Source: Dictyocoela muelleri (lineage: Eukaryota > Microsporidia). From it: a DNA stretch of 13,263 nucleotides. Below the pieces are notes generated by a model. The model did no database searches, was not told where the DNA came from, and worked only from the letters and a program-made list of their open reading frames with translations. This document shows positions 8,769 to 13,263 of this stretch, piece by piece (position 1 is the first letter of the stretch; each line of letters starts with the position of its first letter). Location of the stretch: positions 1-13,263 of the forward strand of contig SDVU01000451.1 in the NCBI GenBank assembly GCA_016256075.1. Reading direction: 5' to 3'. A program made the position numbers and the translations under genes.

Positions 8769-9060
8769 CCCCCCCTAAAAAAACAAAAATGAATAGTTAA
8801 TAGATATTATTAACGAATGATAAAAAAATCTCTTAAAATCCCGAGTTTTACTCATAAGTAAAAATTTTTATAATATGAAGCCATAAATTTTATTTTTTTT
8901 TAAATTTATTGCAAAGCACCAAATTTAAAAAAATTTTATTTATTGTTTCAAATTATAAAAATTTTTACTTATTAGCAGAACTCGAGATTCAAGAGATTTT
9001 TATTATAATTTTTATAAGATCTCTTACCATTACCATTTTTGGTTTTTTTAGGGGGAAACC
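8769..9060. repeat. Palindrome P2, right end of Merlin C
   Basis: The outer ends are CCCCCCTAAAAAAACAAAAA on the left and the near-complement TTTTTGGTTTTTTTAGGGGG on the right. Inner paired blocks include AAAAAAATCTCTT, CTCGAG-like cores and GTAAAAATTTTTATAAT. The centre (about 8880-8950) holds extra sequence absent from P1. The small open frame at 8909-9100 lies across it and is not a gene. Confidence 0.88.
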
Positions 9061-9139
9061 ATTGGAGAACACTAATTTTAATAAACATTTTTTTTCTTAA
9101 TAGATAATTTATATTTTTTAATAGATGTTGAGTTATTAC

Positions 9140-9178
9140 AAGGTCCTGATCCTGAAAATTTTTCAGGGTAAGGACCTA
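9140..9178. repeat. Short hairpin in the right end of Merlin B
   Basis: AAGGTCCTGATCCTGAAAA faces TTTTCAGGGTAAGGACCT with almost no loop. It matches the outermost 20 nt of both arms of the 282-nt palindrome at the left end and stands at the same place in the terminal repeat, so it looks like a centre-deleted version. Confidence 0.9.
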
Positions 9179-9187
9179 AGTAGTACC

Positions 9188-10145
9188 GAAATATTTTTGC
9201 AAAAAGATACGGGTTTTTATGATCAGGAAATAATAATTATTTTTACTACAAAACACATTTATTACACTTAGAAAATTCTAATAATGAAATTGTTTGTAAA
9301 ATTTTAGTTTTCGCCTAAAAAAACTTTCAACAGGTTCACGTTATAGTGGCACGAGCTTATCATTAGATGTACCTCTGGTTTATGATTTTATTAATTATAA
9401 AAGTAAATTGGTGCACCATAAACTCTTCAATTACATTAAAAATTATATTAATTCTAAATATATATAATTTATTATAATTGATCTTGAGATGACGGCCTTC
9501 TTAGCAATTAAGGAAACATTTAACTTTTCAAAAATTAAAGGATATTTTTTTTCATTTATTACAAATTGCACTTAGGTATGTTCCTAAATTTAATTTATAT
9601 ATCGAATAATGAAGCTTTATATTAATAAGAGAGACATTCTGAATGATGTTACAGTGGCGTTTGTTCCTGTCGATAAATTCGATTTATAAGTAGCAAAACT
9701 TTATTTATACATAATAAAATAGTGATTTAAAAAACTTATCATATTATGTATTTACTTCAAAAATACCTATTGTTAGTCAATATATAATACAAAAGAAAAT
9801 GAAACTTCAATATTTTTAATATTATTTTGGTCAATTCCTGAAAGAGTTATAAAGATCATTCAAAGATAAATAAAGCGCTCGCGGGTGTAATAAATCATTA
9901 AACAAACATATATAACAAAAAATACGGGTTTATATAAAATGGGAACTAAATTGGAAAAACAACGCGCGATAGGTGAGAATAAAATAAGCAGATTGCTTTT
10001 AATGTCATCTTCTAAAAAAATCTTTATAAAATTATAATGGTAAAATTGAAAAAATCGTAGAAAACCATGATGAATATAATTCATTGGATTTTTTAAATGC
10101 AACTGGAATAATTAAAAATTTAAAGAAATATAAAATAAATAATTT
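9188..10145 (+). pseudogene. MULE 2 transposase, 3' part (catalytic domain)
   Basis: Resuming after Merlin B, the protein trace reads EIFLQKDTGFYDQEIIIIFT, then LENSNN (MULE lead-in to the first Asp). The expected DGTF motif itself is not present (bases around 9295-9315), apparently lost by deletion. FQQVHVI and VPLVYDFINYKSK follow, then IDLEMTAFLAI with the second Asp (9480-9482), IKGYFF, and VAFVPVDKFDL (about 9655-9690). An NKALAGVINH segment lies where the family has a TNN-x-x-EG-x-x-R motif (about 9867). The end is IEKIVENHDEYNSLDFLN up to KINN. Many frame changes and stops occur. The foldback element at 10146 interrupts the last codons. The C-terminus is similar to that of MULE 1. Minus-strand frame 9860-10102 is its shadow. 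Confidence 0.82.
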
Positions 10146-10857
10146 GAGTCTAGTTAAATAACGGGTGTTTGAAAAATAACGGGGTGTTTGAAAATAACGG
10201 GGGGAAATAACGGGAGGTTGAAAATAACGGGGTCAATATTTTCTATATTTAAAATTTATTAAAATAAAAAAATCAATTAATTTTTTAATTATTTAGATTA
10301 AAATTTATTAAAATAAAAAAATCAATTAATGTTTTAATATTTAGATTCAATTATAAACTAGTTTTAGAAGAATGTTAAAATTTTAAATCTAGTTAAAAAT
10401 TTGTTGAAAGATAACAAACTATTTTTTACATAAATTGCAAAATAATGAGCAAATGCATAATTTAATGTTCTCTTTATTTGATGTTAGGATTATCAAATCC
10501 TTAATCTTACATTGGAAAATTATCAGTTCTTTTTATATTTCAAGAACTATTCCTGGTTTAAGCTTGTTGTTTTTTAATATGTTTTATAAAATAATAAATC
10601 ATTCAAAGATTTTTATTTAAATAAATTTTATATATAAATAATTAAAACATTAATTGATTTTTTAATTTTAATAAATTTTAAATCTAAATAATAAAAACAT
10701 TAATTGATTTTTTCATTTTAATAAATTTTAATCTAAATAATTAAAAAAATTAATTGATTTTTTTATTTTAATAAATTTTAAATATAGAAAATATTGACCC
10801 CCCGTTATTTTCAAAACCCACCGTTATTTTTCAAACCCCCGTTATTTAACTAGACCC
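10146..10857. mobile_element. Foldback-type non-autonomous DNA element with 8-bp duplication
   Basis: The ends are inverted repeats starting GRGTCTAGTTAAATAACGGG, about 100-200 nt long, with internal tandem units. AATAATTT lies directly outside both ends (10138-10145, 10858-10865), which is an 8-bp target duplication and, on the left, the Asn-Asn codons of MULE 2. The middle (about 10340-10620) is unique and contains only a chance-looking 61-codon frame (10435-10620) with no domain. An 8-bp duplication suits Merlin or hAT; the GG start favours a Merlin-mobilised element, but the superfamily is not proven. Confidence 0.85.
10157..10231. repeat. Tandem AATAACGGG minisatellite in the foldback end
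   Basis: Four irregular units of about 18 nt (AATAACGGGGTGTTTGAAA type) sit in the left end. Three complementary units (CCCGTTATTTTCAAAACC type) occupy 10799-10847 in the right end. Further inward, 49-65-nt A/T units (ATTTATTAAAATAAAAAAAT plus CAATTAAT) occur twice on the left and about three times on the right, so the two arms differ in copy number. Confidence 0.88.
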
Positions 10858-11289
10858 AATAATTTTTATTTTATTTTATTTCAAATATTGATTTTGTTTT
10901 AAATTTTAAAAATTTACATTGTGTTTTTTTTGAAAAAAATATAATTTTGATTTTCTATGACGAAAAAACATTGTTCCACCACTTTGTGTCTGTACTGTCA
11001 TTCAGTGAGCAAAATCACAAACATGGAAAAAAACATTAACAAACAATAAAAAAAATATAAAATCTGTTTTAGCCCACTTATAGATTGTAATTACTCAAAA
11101 AATATTAAAATTAATTTATTTGTAAAAAATGATTAGAAAGGCATAATCAGAAATGGTTCCACAACCCATGTCATTCCGAAGAATAAATAATTTTAACAAA
11201 TCCGTTTTAATTTAATTTTACAACAATTTACATTTATTTAATAGTCAGCACATTTAAGCTCAAAAAGAATTTCTGACAAAACTTAAAAA
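10858..11289. other. Spacer between MULE 2 and the gypsy fossil
   Basis: It begins with the second copy of the AATAATTT duplication and the A/T-rich end of MULE 2. The rest shows no gene. It should contain the 5' LTR and leader of the downstream retroelement if that copy was complete, but I can point to no LTR boundary or primer-binding site with confidence. Confidence 0.35.
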
Positions 11290-13112
11290 CGAAATAAAAA
11301 ATGAATAGATTTATAATAGGAAGATAGCATATATTGACCATTCTAGGGATACAGCGTCGTTAGTATTAAAGAACGAAAAATCGAGGTTAAATATTATTCA
11401 CAAACTTAATTTACTACAATTATCGATGCTCAGGATATTTTAAAGTGGAAAGCGTTTTTCACAGAGGTAGCAAGAATATGTGGTTGGTCGAATAATACAC
11501 AGCAATAGATTCTCAGCCCAATAGTAGATATCAATATTCAATATCGAATTGGCCAAACAGGAACGCCAGCAGTGACTTTATATAAAATTTTCAAGCTTAA
11601 ATATAATAAAAATACAACTTTTATATTTTAAAAAAAACTTTCAGAAATGAAACAGTCTGATTATTACACGATACAAGACTATCTTATGATTATAGAGAGA
11701 AAATGTAGAAGGCTAGCCATATTTTTAGTTAGGAATGATAATATGCTTCAAGAGAAAATAGACTAATTTTTTATTTGTGGTCTTGATGAAAATATCTGTT
11801 TGACATCTCAAAGTATGCGCTTCAAAACTTTAAATCAATCCTATAGGTTTTGAAAACTCTAGAAGCTCAACTGATCGAGAAAATATTCAAGTTTGAAACG
11901 GTAAATTTCAATAAAAATCAATCAGAATTAATTAAAATTCCGAAAGATCAGTTTTCACTAAAAAATTTAAATCTGAGCTTAAAAAAATTAAAATATAATA
12001 GACAGGATAAACCAAAAAATTGAAAAACTCATAAATCAAATACCTCAGTTAACAAAGAAAGAATGGCGAAAAAAATCACAAAAATACAAAACGGTAAAAA
12101 CACGGAAAGTTTTTACCTAATAAAGAAGCTTAAAACACTGCTAAATTTATAGAAATGCTAGTATACATAGAATTACACAAATTAAAAGCTGTAATAGAGA
12201 CTGACGCTTATAATAACTACATATATAGGTCGATAGTCATAAAGCTAAATTTAAATTCTTCCGAACGTCAAAGTGAACAATCGGTCGAACTTGCTGATAG
12301 AAAGACAATTCAAATAAATGAGCAAATAGAACCAAATTTTACCCTTTTAGGCAATAATAATAATAATAATAATATCTACATGAATAAGCTCCAAATTCTA
12401 GAGAGGCCAATAGATTTAATTATATTAGGTATGCTTTATTTAATGAAACGACGCAGTAATAAATCTTGGAAAGGATACATTAAGACTTGATGAAACTGAA
12501 TATGAATTTTAAAATAATAATAGCAATATTAACTCTGCAGAAAAAAAAATAATTAAAAAATCCAAAGCACTTAAAATAGAAAGATGCAAAGATAACTTAG
12601 ATCAAATTTTCGGTAATGTCAAAGAAAACAACCAGTCTTAGAAAAATAAACTGGATTTAAACATACGATAGAACTAAATGGACCGTTTGAAAAAAAAAAT
12701 TACCTGAATATTCTGTGCCTTTGGAATAAGAAATTATGTAAATAAACATCTTGAAGAATCGAAAGGAATAAGATCATAAGAGAACAAATGTCAAAATATA
12801 TGTCTCCAGAATTTGCAATCATGAAAAAAATAATAAAATCAGACTAATTGTAGACTATCTTCATCTTAATACATTACAAGGAAGTAGCACAATATACATC
12901 TAACATCTCAGAAATACTTAAATGTCTTCATTCTTCAAGAATTTTCTCTTATATTTATTTAAACCTTGAATATTACCAAATCAAAGTCGAGGGAAGAGAT
13001 ATTCCAAAAACATTATTCAAATTTATGAAAAATGTTTATGTGTTTTAAAAATATCCTTTTGGGCTTTTTAATGCTCCAAGCACCTTTCAATTTACAATAA
13101 ACAGTATTTTAA
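11290..13112 (+). mobile_element. Ty3/gypsy-type LTR retroelement fossil (gag, protease, reverse transcriptase)
   Basis: The parts follow the family order on the plus strand. A gag-like region (about 11430-11780) has WKAFFTEVARICGW and a TIQDYLMIIERKCRRLA stretch. A retropepsin-like domain lies at about 12180-12480, mostly within the open frame 12155-12490 (ending DLIILGMLYL, the usual ILG motif). The start of a reverse transcriptase follows at about 12810-13110, with the FSYIYLNLEYYQIK and YPFGLFNAPSTFQF signatures. It is clearly broken, by roughly ten interruptions, and RNase H, integrase and both LTRs are not seen here. The frame coherence of the protease and RT parts suggests moderate age, probably younger than the integrase fossils at 3300-5560. 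A hairpin-bearing insertion starts at 13113 within the RT part. Confidence 0.82.
12353..12373 (+). repeat. (AAT)7 microsatellite
   Basis: Seven exact AAT units lie inside the protease-like frame and would read as a run of Asn. It is a simple expansion in A/T-rich DNA with no evident function. Confidence 0.95.
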
Positions 13113-13153
13113 CCCAATCCGAAAAAACGCATTCGGCGTTTTTTCGGATTGGG
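13113..13153. repeat. Perfect hairpin interrupting the gypsy RT, likely edge of another element
   Basis: The 18-nt arm CCCAATCCGAAAAAACGC (13113-13130) is exactly matched in reverse complement at 13136-13153 around the 5-nt loop ATTCG. Reverse-transcriptase similarity ends right at its left edge, and non-RT sequence (with a second CCGAAAAAATC block at 13168-13178) follows to the window end. Arm length, 5-nt loop and exactness closely mirror the terminal hairpin of Merlin A, so I infer the left end of a hairpin-ended DNA transposon that continues outside the window. Confidence 0.85.
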
Positions 13154-13263
13154 GTTTAATGATTTTTCCGAAAAAATCACAAATTAAAAAATTATATCAA
13201 ATTCTGACATTTTATATTATAGGCAATAAAATTATAATATAAATAGACCAAATAAATAATTTA

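Larger units (their letters stand above)
7551..9060 (+). mobile_element. Merlin C, nested inside Merlin B
   Basis: A transposase relic (7912-8686) is flanked by inverted repeats: 7781-7820 (GGGAAATCGGTACACAAGTT, then ACTTTTATATATAAAA) and the complement of about 8735-8775 (GGGGAATCGGTCACAAGTTA). Directly outside each is a large palindrome of one family (P1 7557-7774, P2 8769-9060), so the full terminal repeat appears to be palindrome plus inner arm. The outermost bases (left C/A-rich CCACCCC, right GGGGGAAACC) are approximate and I could not identify a clean 8-bp duplication. If P1 and P2 are separate miniature elements, Merlin C proper would be 7781-8775. Merlin B sequence continues on both sides. 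Confidence 0.72.
6292..9187 (+). mobile_element. Merlin B, 2.9-kb Merlin transposon inserted in MULE 2, itself carrying Merlin C
   Basis: Both ends begin GGTACTACYTAGGTCC (6292 onward; complement of 9187 backward). The 8-bp duplication GAAATATT lies exactly outside (6284-6291, 9188-9195). Because the MULE protein reads in phase through the duplicated bases on each side, the boundaries are fixed independently of the repeats. The inverted repeats continue inward, beyond a palindrome, as TAATAATTCAACATCTATT (6581 onward; complement of 9139 backward). The left palindrome is 282 nt, the right one 39 nt. The element contains its own transposase relic (6745-7507) and a younger insertion, Merlin C. 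Without Merlin C it would be about 1.4 kb. All transposase copies are dead. Confidence 0.88.

Noticed and set aside
10435-10620. 61-codon frame inside the foldback element
   Set aside because: No recognisable domain; short frames of this length are expected by chance, and there is no sign of conservation.
10146-10860. CRISPR-like array of AATAACGGG repeats
   Set aside because: The units are irregular, lack spacers, and are mirrored at the other end of a foldback element.
1-13263. tRNA genes
   Set aside because: I saw no stretch with a convincing TTC-type T arm box together with an acceptor stem; the visible hairpins are all simple palindromes.

Overview
No intact gene is visible in this window. 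The base composition is extremely AT-rich, the intergenic DNA is full of A/T tracts, and almost every recognisable coding trace belongs to a decayed transposable element. The element set is Merlin/IS1595-type DDE transposons, FLYWCH-finger Mutator-like (MULE) transposons and Ty3/gypsy-type retroelement fossils. With the low GC, this would suit a transposon-rich eukaryote with a compact protist-like or fungal-like genome. A microsporidian is my best guess, but that is inference from composition and element types, because no host gene is present to confirm it.

Layout. Positions 1-293 are a GC-richer island with small GNRA-loop hairpins and an A/T tail, unidentified. Positions 463-1894 (minus) are a nearly full-length but broken MULE. 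Positions 2389-2832 look like a small non-autonomous element with a strong terminal hairpin. Positions 3300-3766 and 5125-5560 (both minus) are two fossils of a retroelement integrase. Between them sits Merlin A (4049-5116), a Merlin transposon with matching terminal inverted repeats and the 8-bp target duplication CAATTTTT.

From 5857 to 10857 the window is a nest of insertions. A second MULE (plus strand) starts near 5857 and is cut at 6291 by Merlin B (6292-9187). Merlin B begins and ends with GGTACTAC and is flanked by the 8-bp duplication GAAATATT, which lies in the MULE reading frame. The MULE resumes at 9188 and runs to 10145. There a foldback element (10146-10857, 8-bp duplication AATAATTT) interrupts its last codons. 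Merlin B itself carries Merlin C (about 7551-9060) near its right end. Positions 11290-13112 (plus) are a Ty3/gypsy-type fossil with gag-like, protease-like and reverse-transcriptase parts. A perfect 18-bp-arm hairpin (13113-13153), probably the edge of another hairpin-ended element that continues past the window, interrupts it.

The most striking structural theme is that the Merlin elements carry long palindromes inside their terminal inverted repeats. These range from a perfect 45-nt hairpin (A) through about 200-290-nt palindromes (C) to a 282-nt palindrome at one end of B matched by only a 39-nt remnant at the other. I do not know this as a described feature of Merlin transposons. It deserves a genome-wide check.
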